Part shown: positions 1 to 7,507 of the stretch, piece after piece
Layout: each line of letters opens with the position of its first letter
Numbering within the stretch: the first letter of the stretch is position 1
Origin: an archaeon
Lineage (GTDB): Archaea; Nanobdellota; Nanobdellia; SCGC-AAA011-G17; ARS1178
Assembly (NCBI GenBank): GCA_002688325.1
Contig: NZCS01000006.1
Span: forward strand, 1 to 46,020
DNA: 46,020 nt
Reading direction: 5' to 3'
Program-made: the position numbers and the translations under genes
The notes under the pieces: generated by a model
What the model saw: the letters and a program-made list of their open reading frames with translations, nothing else
What the model was told of the DNA's origin: nothing
Database searches by the model: none

Positions 1-240
1 ATAATCTTCTTTTGTTAATTTATCAAAATCTTTCTTTACATATTTTAAAGCAACATTAATCAAAACATCATAATATTTTAATCTTGTTGGAATTTCAATA
101 CCATCTTTTAGAAAACAATCATTCTCAAATTTAGATATTAATTCTTTATTTCTTTTAGATATTTTAAGAGAATTTAGTCTTTTTTTACAAGAAGCATATT
201 GACTTTCATAATTATGGATATACTTTCTTTCTTTAATCAT
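1..240 (-). CDS. Tyrosine recombinase/integrase, N-terminal part (runs off left edge)
   Basis: An open frame starts with ATG at 240 and reads 80 codons without a stop to the window edge, so the C-terminus is missing. The N-terminal 40 residues are Lys/Arg rich. From about residue 53 the pattern RLKYYDVLINVAL..DFDKLTKEDY looks like the helical SAM-like core-binding domain of XerC/D-type and phage integrases (...RY...L..f......dl..lt.ed). The catalytic R-H-R-Y domain would lie outside the window, so the call rests on the weak N-domain only. It lies 61 nt beyond the 3' end of tRNA-Asp in the same orientation, the usual position of an archaeal element integrase beside its tRNA attachment site. 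It could equally be a chromosomal XerA. Confidence 0.5.
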   Translation of the reverse strand, partial: MIKERKYIHNYESQYASCKKRLNSLKISKRNKELISKFENDCFLKDGIEIPTRLKYYDVLINVALKYVKKDFDKLTKEDY

Positions 241-300
241 AAAGGTGATAATACATACTTCTATTTAAATCTTACGCCCTTGATTCTACAAGGTGTATCA

Positions 301-375
301 CGCCCTGACCGGGATTTGAACCCGGGTTATAGCCTTGACAGGGCTATGTGCTAGGCCAGACTACACTATCAGGGC
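301..375 (-). tRNA. tRNA-Asp (GTC)
   Basis: On the minus strand the cloverleaf is complete: acceptor GCCCTGA pairs with TCAGGGC, the discriminator is G, the D-stem is GTGT/GCAC, and the anticodon stem TAGCC/GGCTA carries the loop CTGTCAA, giving anticodon GTC. The T-stem is CCGGG/CCCGG with loop TTCAAAT. CCA is not encoded. There is no intron, unlike the tRNA-Tyr 1 kb away. A discriminator G fits tRNA-Asp. Its 3' end faces the partial integrase gene. Confidence 0.95.
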
Positions 376-461
376 CTACTAAAAACAACTTAATTTAAGT
401 TTATAAACATTTCTTTTTTTAACAGTTAACTTTTTAATACTTTCTTTATTATTAACACATT

Positions 462-1340
462 ATGTATAAAAAAATAATAGCTTTACTAATGATTCTAATA
501 TTCATACAAGGATGTATTATAGAACCTATTGAAGATGATGAACCAGTAATACCAGAACCACCATCAGATCCAGATGAACCAATAACAGATTTACCAGATC
601 CAGAATTACCTCCGATAGATAAACCAGATCCAAAAAAAGATAAAGATCCTTATATTCCACCAACACCACCAATAAATGAACCTCCAGATGAACCACCAGA
701 AGATGATTCTTTTTGTAAAACTATTATAGATCCAGAAGATAATAATGTTAATTTAGGATGTGAAGACAATACAGGAAAACATTATGATCAATGCATATCA
801 AATCAACCAATACAATATCAATGTGAACAAAATAAATGCATAAAACAAGAGATAGATCCTTGCAACGAATGTTCTTTTTGTACTTCTAAAGATGAAAGAT
901 CTCATCCAAAATTAGCTCCAGAAAGAACTTATTATTGCAAAGAAAACCAATTTGATAAATTTCCAGGACAACTAACTTGCGAATGTAGTGATTTAGAAGG
1001 ACAAAGATATATTACAGGTCCTACTTTAGAAACTCAACAATCACATTATAATGATTTAGTAAAAGAACATTGTAAAGATAATTGGAATAATGTATGTAGA
1101 ACATGGACTTTTGATTCTGGATGTGTTAGTGATAATTTAGATATGGATTGCAGGGGGGGAACCAATTGTAATTGTTTATATGGGATAACTTTTCACATAA
1201 CATGTAAAACAAATATGGGAGATACAGATCCAATAGATGATTTCACTTGTAATTCTTGTCCAAATAATTTTGAATCATATTGTATAGAACCTCCAGAAGA
1301 AGATGTATTTTTATGTGATTTCTGTATGGAAAATTGTTAA
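462..1340 (+). CDS. Pro-rich, Cys-rich secreted lipoprotein
   Basis: The 292-residue product starts with a short basic stretch, a hydrophobic core and a lipobox-like end (FIQGC, Cys18), as in a lipoprotein anchored outside the cell. Residues ~20-80 are an acidic, proline-rich stalk of PxDP/PPxxP type. The rest holds 24 cysteines, many as CxxC or CxC pairs (NECSFC, TCEC, NCNC, CNSC, CDFC), suggesting a disulfide-knitted or metal-binding domain. I recognise no family. The gene ends 1 nt before the 3' end of the oppositely oriented tRNA-Tyr. It is one of few plus-strand genes and is rich in Pro, Thr, Asn and Gln, as expected from C-biased plus-strand composition. Confidence 0.8.
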   Translation: MYKKIIALLMILIFIQGCIIEPIEDDEPVIPEPPSDPDEPITDLPDPELPPIDKPDPKKDKDPYIPPTPPINEPPDEPPEDDSFCKTIIDPEDNNVNLGCEDNTGKHYDQCISNQPIQYQCEQNKCIKQEIDPCNECSFCTSKDERSHPKLAPERTYYCKENQFDKFPGQLTCECSDLEGQRYITGPTLETQQSHYNDLVKEHCKDNWNNVCRTWTFDSGCVSDNLDMDCRGGTNCNCLYGITFHITCKTNMGDTDPIDDFTCNSCPNNFESYCIEPPEEDVFLCDFCMENC

Positions 1341-1355
1341 ATCCGGTGAGAGGGA

Positions 1356-1407
1356 CTTTCCAAACTCTTAAGGATTTTTTTGCAAACTTTTTTCCTAAAA
1401 AAGTTTA
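1356..1407 (-). other. tRNA-Tyr intron 2, T-loop (59/60)
   Basis: A 52-nt insertion splits the T-loop. It fits the endonuclease motif: outer helix GGGGG/CCCTC (T-stem), central 4-bp helix TTCA/GGAA (last pair A-G), bulges AA^T and AG^T of 3 nt each, then inner helix AAACT/AGTTT. Cutting after the second nucleotide of each bulge leaves TTCAAAT, a normal 7-nt T-loop. The intron also contains the perfect hairpin AAACTTTTTT-AGG-AAAAAAGTTT, which resembles the dispersed repeats at 14.6 and 38.6 kb. Introns at 59/60 are known from some Crenarchaeota but are uncommon. Confidence 0.85.
1375..1407 (-). repeat. Dispersed poly-T/poly-A hairpin repeat, copy inside tRNA-Tyr intron
   Basis: On the minus strand it reads TAAAC-T6-AGG-A6-GTTT followed by GC and an A-run. 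It matches the pattern TAAmC-T6-ArG-A6-GwTT..GC-A6 of the copies at 14620-14656 and 38571-38607. The hairpin arms are perfectly paired here. Confidence 0.5.
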
Positions 1408-1429
1408 TTTGAACCCCCGACCCTTCGGT

Positions 1430-1480
1430 TTCAGCTGATCATTCTTCATTTCCTGTCGTTTCGACATAATCAGATGATTT
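1430..1480 (-). other. tRNA-Tyr intron 1, anticodon loop (37/38)
   Basis: About 51 nt between position 37 (G at 1481) and position 38 (A at 1429), the canonical archaeal intron site. Inside, TGTCG-AAA-CGACA forms a perfect hairpin and ATCAT/ATGAT can form the helix next to the splice sites. Around the junction only a relaxed helix (CTG/CAG) is visible, so the boundaries may shift by 1-2 nt; either choice leaves a 7-nt anticodon loop. Confidence 0.8.
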
Positions 1481-1559
1481 CTACAGCCGAATGCTCTACC
1501 ACTGAGCTACCACCGGATATAATATTTAAAAGAAATACTATTTATAAAACTAACGTAAT

Positions 1560-2903
1560 TTACCTAATCCTAACATTCAAGAAATTACTTTTAACTTTCC
1601 TAATTTTACCTTTTCTATCTCTATACTTCAAAACAGATCTAGGCAACAACAATCTTCCAAATATATGCAATCTACTTTTTATCTCATAACTCAAAACTCT
1701 TTCTTCCCATTTATCTAACTTCAAAATATCCCATTTAATTTTATTAAACTTATTTCCTTTTTCAACCTTACTTGGTTTTATAGTCCCATAATTTCCATTT
1801 AAACTAATCAGAACAGGAATATAATCAAAAACACTTACATTTCTCATTAGTTTATCTTTATTTTTAACAACTAAAAACACTTTCAAACCTTTAACAATTT
1901 TCCCTTCTTTTATTGGCTTAATATATTTAATAACAACAATCTTTCTAGTTTTATAATAAACAATAATTAACCCAACCAATACCAATACCAACAAAACTAA
2001 AACTAACAACCTATAATCACTAACAGCAGTTATAACAAATTTATTATTAACATTAATCTTATAGTCCCAAACATTTTCACTTCCTTCAACCCTATCGGGT
2101 TCAGGATAAAATTTAGTAAAATATTTTCTTAAACCACTAACTTCTAATCTTAAACTTCCTTCACTCAGAAAATTACCTTTATTTTCTCTTCCAATTTTTA
2201 AAATATTAACTAAAAATTTTTCTTCTTTTTCTTCTATTTTCTCAATATCAGAACTCATAATAACATACAAATCACTACTTCCACTACCAATTAAATTATT
2301 CTTCCAAATCTCCACACCTAAATCATACAAACCAGGTTTAGTAGTACTATCAATTTTCAATTTTCCTTGTTTACTTAATTCACTACTCCCACCCAAATCC
2401 AAGATTAAACTACTTTCCTCACAAACATCACAGTTTATCTTAACATTCACATCTTTCAAATCTTTCTTACCATTATTTTTCAATTTCAAAGTAAAAATTA
2501 CATCTTCCTTAGGATCTATTTCCTTACTAACTTCTAAATTAACATAAACCATATCACTTGAATCAACATTTACATCAAAAGAAACAATTTCTTCCTTACT
2601 TGATTTCAAAATTAAATCTACTTTATTTGTTTCTTTAACTTCTCCAGTAGGTTTCAACATAACATCAACAACTTCTGTCTCTCCACCCTTAACCAATATA
2701 TTTCTTTCAGCAAATAATTCAAAGTTATCAGAAAAAAACTCAATAAGATAAGCTTTATCTAAAACATCTGGATTTGTAACATATAAAACAAATTCTGCTT
2801 CTTCTACATATTTAATATCATTATTAACAACTTTTATAGAATAATCAGCATTAACTACATTAATCAACAACAAAAACATCAATAAAATAACAACTCTTTT
2901 CAT
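1560..2903 (-). CDS. Surface-exposed membrane protein with Ig-like/CARDB-type domains
   Basis: The 447-aa product has a signal peptide (residues 1-19, cut likely after NVVNA) and about 275 extracellular residues made of beta-rich repeats of the kind seen in NEW3/CARDB domains (patterns such as FTLKLKNNGKKDLKDVNVKI and KPGLYDLGVEIW). One membrane helix follows at ~297-318 (Leu/Val rich), then a basic, ~125-residue cytoplasmic part. A CDVC pair lies in the extracellular part. This layout is common in uncharacterised cell-surface proteins of DPANN archaea. It is the last gene before tRNA-Tyr; the function is unknown. Confidence 0.75.
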   Translation of the reverse strand: MKRVVILLMFLLLINVVNADYSIKVVNNDIKYVEEAEFVLYVTNPDVLDKAYLIEFFSDNFELFAERNILVKGGETEVVDVMLKPTGEVKETNKVDLILKSSKEEIVSFDVNVDSSDMVYVNLEVSKEIDPKEDVIFTLKLKNNGKKDLKDVNVKINCDVCEESSLILDLGGSSELSKQGKLKIDSTTKPGLYDLGVEIWKNNLIGSGSSDLYVIMSSDIEKIEEKEEKFLVNILKIGRENKGNFLSEGSLRLEVSGLRKYFTKFYPEPDRVEGSENVWDYKINVNNKFVITAVSDYRLLVLVLLVLVLVGLIIVYYKTRKIVVIKYIKPIKEGKIVKGLKVFLVVKNKDKLMRNVSVFDYIPVLISLNGNYGTIKPSKVEKGNKFNKIKWDILKLDKWEERVLSYEIKSRLHIFGRLLLPRSVLKYRDRKGKIRKVKSNFLNVRIR

Positions 2904-2942
2904 TATTAAATTAAAAAGATCATTTATATATAAAGATTTTGC

Positions 2943-3437
2943 TTATTCTCTCAATATTTCCCCATCCAAACCAATAACTTTAGAAGGTTTATTTTCTAAT
3001 TTCCCTACATCTACAACAATATCAACTTTTTCTTTAATACTTTCTTTCAAATCTTTTACATCAACTAAATTCTTTTCTCCAGTTAAATTAACACTTGTTG
3101 TAACAAAAGGTTTTCCACTTTCTAATATTAAATTAGTAAAATCACAATCTGGAATTCTAACACCTAATGTTCCTTCACTAACTTCCTTACTCACACATTG
3201 ATTTTTCATCCTAACAATAAAAGTATAAGGTCCTGGTAATTTATCTAAATCTTTTACTTCACAATTTTCCTTAATCCATTCTTTACTTGCAATAACAGAA
3301 AAAGGTTTTTTACTTTTCTTTATTTCTCTAATTCTTTTAACAGATTCGTCATTAGTTGCATCACAACCTAAACCATAAACAGTATCAGTTGGATAAACAA
3401 ATACCTTTCCTTTTTGAATTTCTTTTACAATATCCAT
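2943..3437 (-). CDS. tsaC: Threonylcarbamoyl-AMP synthase (Sua5/YrdC/TsaC)
   Basis: Makes threonylcarbamoyl-AMP from threonine, bicarbonate and ATP, the first step of t6A37 tRNA modification; the KEOPS complex does the second step. The 164-aa protein has the family hallmarks: YPTDTVYGLGCDA at residues 15-27, the basic KKSKKPF segment (the K-x-R-P-like ATP/substrate loop), the LPGPYTF segment, and TSVNLTGE (SxNxSG motif). It is a bare YrdC domain, shorter than the usual ~200 aa and without the Sua5 C-terminal domain. It lies downstream of mre11-rad50 with a 64-nt gap that holds the palindrome TTTAACTGTTAAA and an AT-rich TATA-like stretch, so it may have its own promoter. Confidence 0.92.
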   Translation of the reverse strand: MDIVKEIQKGKVFVYPTDTVYGLGCDATNDESVKRIREIKKSKKPFSVIASKEWIKENCEVKDLDKLPGPYTFIVRMKNQCVSKEVSEGTLGVRIPDCDFTNLILESGKPFVTTSVNLTGEKNLVDVKDLKESIKEKVDIVVDVGKLENKPSKVIGLDGEILRE

Positions 3438-3501
3438 AGAATTTTAGCTAATATTACTAAATATAAATTTAACTGTTAAAACAACAAAAACTATTTAAAC
3501 T

Positions 3502-5541
3502 TTATGCAACCCTACTAACACCTTCTTCCTTTTCAAATCTAATAATTTCATCAACAAAACTTTCAACTTTACTCTCATGACTTACAATAATAACTTGTTC
3601 TAAATCTAACTCTTCCAAAACAACCCTAACCCTTTCTAACTGCTCTTCACTAAAACCATCTGTAGGTTCATCTAAAATTAACAAATCTCTTGTTTTAACC
3701 TCACTCATTAAATTATTAATGACTTGATTCAAACTTAACCTATAAGCTAAAGCAGCAGCAGTTTTCTCTCCACCACTTAAAAATCCATATTCAATCTCAT
3801 AACCATTCTGTTCTATTTTTGGTGTAAATTCCTCATCCAATTCAATTTTTAAATTCTCGTCCTCAACTAAAATCCTAAACCATTTCTTAAATAAATCATT
3901 AAAATCACCATAAACTTTCAACATTATTTTTTTCTCCATAACCATCATCAAATTCAAAAACATTTTATCCAACCATAAATTTATTTCATTCAAAAAACCA
4001 ATTTCTTCCTTAACTTTCCTTTTTTCATTCAACTCTTTTATCAAATTTCCTAAAAACTCTTCCAAACTTCTAACTTCACTCTCAAAACTTCCTTTTTCAA
4101 TTTCTATTTTTTTCTCTTTTTCAGTTAAATTTTCAATTTCTTCTTTTACTTTCCTATAACTTTCATCAATACCTTCAAAATTCTTCAATTCTTCTTCTAT
4201 CTCCACTTTCCTCTTATTAATCTCTTCAATCTCCTTACTTAAAATACTATTCACTTCCAAAACTTCCTCTTTCCTATTTTTTTTCTCTTCTAAATTTTTT
4301 CTTTCCAACTCAATTAAACTATTTTTCTTATCTTTCTCTCTAAACTCTTCCATCAAACTATTTAATTCACTTATTTCTTTAACAAATTCATCTTTTCTTT
4401 TCAAATAAATCTCTTCCATCTCTTTTAATTTCTCTAGCCTTCCATCTTCAACTCTTCCAATTCTACCTTTATGTTCACTACTTACACTCTGCTTACACAA
4501 ACTACAAACATCTAATTCTAAAATATCTTTTTTTATACTTTCACTACTTTCTTTTTTAACTCTAAAACCACTTAATTTATCATTAATTTCCCTCATTTCA
4601 CTATCAATTTTTACTAATTTACTATCTACATCAGCAATCTTACTTCCAACATCTTCAACTTCTAAAATCTTAAATTCAGTAATACTTTTTTCTAAATTTC
4701 CTAACTCAACTTTATTCCTTTCAATATTTTCTTTTTTACTTACTAAATTAACTTCACTAACTTCCAAATCTTTCTTCAAAAGATTATTTCTATTAATTTT
4801 TTCTTCAAAAACAACAATTTCTTCTTTTTTAATTTTTAAATCATTACTAACTATCTCCAAACCAGGCAATAATTCATTAATTTTTAATTTCAATTCATTT
4901 ATTCTTCCTTCTTTTTCTATTTTCTCTTTCTCTTTATCATCCAAATCACTAACAAAACCCAAAAATTCTTTTCTTTTCTCTCTTAACTTACTATTAAATT
5001 TCTCACAATTCTCTCTAATAACTTTATACTTATCCAAATCAAACACTTTCCTTAAAGTATCTAACCTCAAATCTTTATCACCTAACAAGATTGTCTTCAT
5101 CTCTTCCTGAGGTGTATAAACTGTATATCTAAATATCAAAGATTTACTTTTAGTTAACAATTCTTTAGGATAATTTAACAAATCTAATATTGCTTTTTTC
5201 AATTCTATAGCAGTTCCTTGTTTTTTAATCCCATCTATAATAACATAACCAGAATCTTGAACCGCATTCTCACCTCTCTTCAAACCTCTCTTAATAATTA
5301 CTTCTTTACTATCTACTTCAAAAAATAACTCCACACTTCCTTTTTTCTCTCCAGTTCTTAACAAAGAATTCCCAGATAAACTTCCTCTTCTTAATCCAAA
5401 TAAAGCAAAATCTATTCCCAATAAAACAGTACTTTTACCACTTCCAATATCCCCACTTAACAAAACACTTCCTTCTGGAAATTCAATCTCCTGACTAACA
5501 TAACTTCTAATGTTTTCCAATCTTATTTTTTTAAGTTTCAT
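3502..5541 (-). CDS. rad50: DNA double-strand break repair ATPase Rad50
   Basis: SMC-like ATPase that bridges and opens DNA ends together with Mre11. The Walker A motif GDIGSGKST lies at ~30-38, then two coiled-coil arms rich in Glu, Lys and Leu, with the zinc hook CSLC at ~346-349 between them. The C-terminal lobe has the ABC signature LSGGEK (~588) and Walker B LLILDEPTD (~620-628). At 679 aa it is shorter than typical archaeal Rad50 (~850-900), mostly in the coiled coils. I prefer the ATG at 5541 over a TTG one codon upstream. The gene overlaps the end of mre11 by 11 nt, so the two are co-translated. Confidence 0.95.
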   Translation of the reverse strand: MKLKKIRLENIRSYVSQEIEFPEGSVLLSGDIGSGKSTVLLGIDFALFGLRRGSLSGNSLLRTGEKKGSVELFFEVDSKEVIIKRGLKRGENAVQDSGYVIIDGIKKQGTAIELKKAILDLLNYPKELLTKSKSLIFRYTVYTPQEEMKTILLGDKDLRLDTLRKVFDLDKYKVIRENCEKFNSKLREKRKEFLGFVSDLDDKEKEKIEKEGRINELKLKINELLPGLEIVSNDLKIKKEEIVVFEEKINRNNLLKKDLEVSEVNLVSKKENIERNKVELGNLEKSITEFKILEVEDVGSKIADVDSKLVKIDSEMREINDKLSGFRVKKESSESIKKDILELDVCSLCKQSVSSEHKGRIGRVEDGRLEKLKEMEEIYLKRKDEFVKEISELNSLMEEFREKDKKNSLIELERKNLEEKKNRKEEVLEVNSILSKEIEEINKRKVEIEEELKNFEGIDESYRKVKEEIENLTEKEKKIEIEKGSFESEVRSLEEFLGNLIKELNEKRKVKEEIGFLNEINLWLDKMFLNLMMVMEKKIMLKVYGDFNDLFKKWFRILVEDENLKIELDEEFTPKIEQNGYEIEYGFLSGGEKTAAALAYRLSLNQVINNLMSEVKTRDLLILDEPTDGFSEEQLERVRVVLEELDLEQVIIVSHESKVESFVDEIIRFEKEEGVSRVA

Positions 5542-6694
5542 CAAACACCTTCATAACATTCTTAAATAATCTATCTTCAAAATCAATATTCTTCTCACCT
5601 TCTTCCTTACCCTTCTCAAAAATATTCATTAACTCAGGAATTAATTTTTTCTCATCTAAATTTATTTTTATCTTTCCAATATGCTCTTCAATTACTCTTT
5701 CCTCAACATTTTCCACATCACCATCAATCTCAACTTCCTCAAATTCTCTACTTTTCAATTTATTTGTATTTCTTAAAACTAAAAAAGCACCTTTTTCATA
5801 CAAATCTTCAAATATTTTCTTAAATTTTATCTCACTAACTCTTCCTTCTAAAATTCCTTCTAATCTCAAAGTAACTATTTTATCCTTAACATCATCTATA
5901 CCTCTTAATTCCCTTTCAACATCCTCAACTTTTTTATCACTAAAATCAAATTTCAAACTCTTAACTTCTTTCAAATTCACCTTAACATATTCCATCTCTA
6001 ATTTTTCATTTACAATATAAAAACCACCACATCTAAACTCTTCCAATTCCTTAAAATTATTAGGAAACAAAGCACCAGGAAAAACTAACTTACCATTTCC
6101 AAACTCTTTCTCAAAAATATAATGAACATGTCCTCCTGCATAATAATTAAAACCACCAGGCAACTTATTAGAACCCAAACTACTCATTTTATCCATTCCA
6201 TCAGGTTTAAATTCAGTTATGGCAGTATGAAACATAAAAATCTTAAAACCATTACCTTCTTCAACTTTCAAATCACCATACTCTTCTTTCTCTAAACCAC
6301 CTTTTTTTCCATACAAACCAGTTATCTTAACACCAGTCTTATCTTCTGTTAATCTTAATTTTCCATCTTTAAATCTAACAACATTCCTAACTAAACCAGC
6401 TTTCTCCAAAACATCCAACATTGTTTTACCTGAAGCAGAATAGTCATGACTTCCAGGAATAACATAAACAGAAATATTTTTCTTCCTTAACTTATCTAAT
6501 ATTCTAGCTGTTTCTTTTATCAAATCAATACTAGGCAAAGCAGTATCAAATAAATCTCCAGATATTAATACAAAACCAACATTTCTTTCAATTATTATAT
6601 CAATAGTCCTCTCAAAAACTTTAATACCCAATTCCTTTAATTTATCCTCTCTCCAACCACCAATATGACAATCAGCTAAATGTGCAAACTTCAT
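5531..6694 (-). CDS. mre11: DNA double-strand break repair nuclease Mre11
   Basis: Manganese-dependent 3'-5' exonuclease/endonuclease of the Mre11-Rad50 complex. The phosphodiesterase motifs are present: DxH (ADCH, residues 7-10), GDLFD (46-50), GSHD (81-84), FMFHTA and GGHVH. The third motif is normally GNHD; here the metal-contacting Asn is Ser, a conservative change that may also occur in relatives. The C-terminal capping region is followed by a Rad50-binding tail. It is the first gene of the mre11-rad50 unit. The HerA and NurA genes that often accompany the pair are not in the window. Confidence 0.94.
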   Translation of the reverse strand: MKFAHLADCHIGGWREDKLKELGIKVFERTIDIIIERNVGFVLISGDLFDTALPSIDLIKETARILDKLRKKNISVYVIPGSHDYSASGKTMLDVLEKAGLVRNVVRFKDGKLRLTEDKTGVKITGLYGKKGGLEKEEYGDLKVEEGNGFKIFMFHTAITEFKPDGMDKMSSLGSNKLPGGFNYYAGGHVHYIFEKEFGNGKLVFPGALFPNNFKELEEFRCGGFYIVNEKLEMEYVKVNLKEVKSLKFDFSDKKVEDVERELRGIDDVKDKIVTLRLEGILEGRVSEIKFKKIFEDLYEKGAFLVLRNTNKLKSREFEEVEIDGDVENVEERVIEEHIGKIKINLDEKKLIPELMNIFEKGKEEGEKNIDFEDRLFKNVMKVFDET

Positions 6695-6748
6695 TAGTTA
6701 AAAAATAAATTCTAAATTAATAAACTTAGTTATACTTTAAAATATATA

Positions 6749-6979
6749 TTACTTTTTTTCAAGAATCTTATATTTCTTATCAAATCTTATTTGTTTATTC
6801 AAAGAAATCACTGCTTCTACAATCAAACCCAAACCAGCTAAAAACCAAAACCAATCAGAAGAAATATTTATAACTCCCAAAATCTTCAACAAACTACTAA
6901 TAGCTAACACAAAACCAAGAATAATAACTATTAAAAAATATTCATACATCATAAAGAAATTCTTCTTCTCTTTTCTCAT
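6749..6979 (-). CDS. Small two-helix membrane protein
   Basis: The 76-aa product has a basic N-terminus, then two hydrophobic helices (about residues 11-35 and 42-60) and a Lys-rich tail, so both ends are probably cytoplasmic. No family is recognised. It lies 54 nt upstream of mre11 in the same orientation. Confidence 0.6.
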   Translation of the reverse strand: MRKEKKNFFMMYEYFLIVIILGFVLAISSLLKILGVINISSDWFWFLAGLGLIVEAVISLNKQIRFDKKYKILEKK

Positions 6980-7060
6980 ACTACCTAAAATAATTAACTA
7001 ATTAATAAATCTTACGATATAACCAAAAAACATTTAAACAAAATTAACTATTCACTATAT

Positions 7061-7507
7061 ATGGACAAAAAATTAATTCAAAAAATCAAACAACAATTAA
7101 ATAAGAAAAAAAACTTTGAATCTATTAAAATGTCCTTATTAAATTCTGATTACACTCTAAAAGAAATAGAAGAAGCATTTAAAGAAATTAAAAAAGTTAA
7201 AAAAACAAAAAAACCATTATTTATCTCTACCTACGCAGAACAATTTTCTTCATATTATCCAATAGCATCTGCATTATTACTAATTTTAAGTTCTTTTTTA
7301 TACTACAAAACAAAAATTGATTTAAGTAATTGTGCAACTAAAATAAGTAGTTTAAAACCAGGAGTAATGAAATTCTTAGGAATAACAATATTTCAAGGAA
7401 CACAATGTGATTCTTTAAACATAAAATCTATTTTATTCTTAATAGTCATGATTCTAACAATAATAACAACAATATATTTAGTATATGATCATTTTAAAAA
7501 TAATTAA
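7061..7507 (+). CDS. Membrane protein with N-terminal UBA-like helical segment
   Basis: The 148-aa product has a soluble N-terminal ~50 residues of the pattern LIQKIKQQL......LLNSDYTLKEIEEAF, resembling short UBA-like or SHOCT-like helical modules often seen at the start of DPANN membrane proteins. Two membrane helices (about 65-83 and 122-142) flank a ~38-residue loop with two Cys (NCATKI, TQCDS), a possible extracellular disulfide. The end overlaps the convergent RNase J gene by 4 nt. The function is unknown. Confidence 0.65.
   Translation: MDKKLIQKIKQQLNKKKNFESIKMSLLNSDYTLKEIEEAFKEIKKVKKTKKPLFISTYAEQFSSYYPIASALLLILSSFLYYKTKIDLSNCATKISSLKPGVMKFLGITIFQGTQCDSLNIKSILFLIVMILTIITTIYLVYDHFKNN

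Larger units (their letters stand above)
1342..1516 (-). tRNA. tRNA-Tyr (GTA) with two introns
   Basis: Minus strand. Acceptor CCGGTGG pairs with TCACCGG (one G-T), discriminator A. The D-arm is GCTC-AGTGGTA-GAGC. The anticodon stem TTCGG/CCGAA encloses CTGTA.., anticodon GTA. The loop is broken after position 37 by about 51 nt. The T-arm GGGGG-TTCAAA then runs into a second, 52-nt insertion before T60 and CCCTC. Removing both gives a normal tRNA of about 72 nt with a 5-nt variable region. The T-loop insertion shows a good bulge-helix-bulge, described in its own entry. CCA is not encoded. Confidence 0.9.

Noticed and set aside
1474-1689. Plus-strand 71-codon frame
   Set aside because: It runs antisense through tRNA-Tyr and the end of the surface protein gene.
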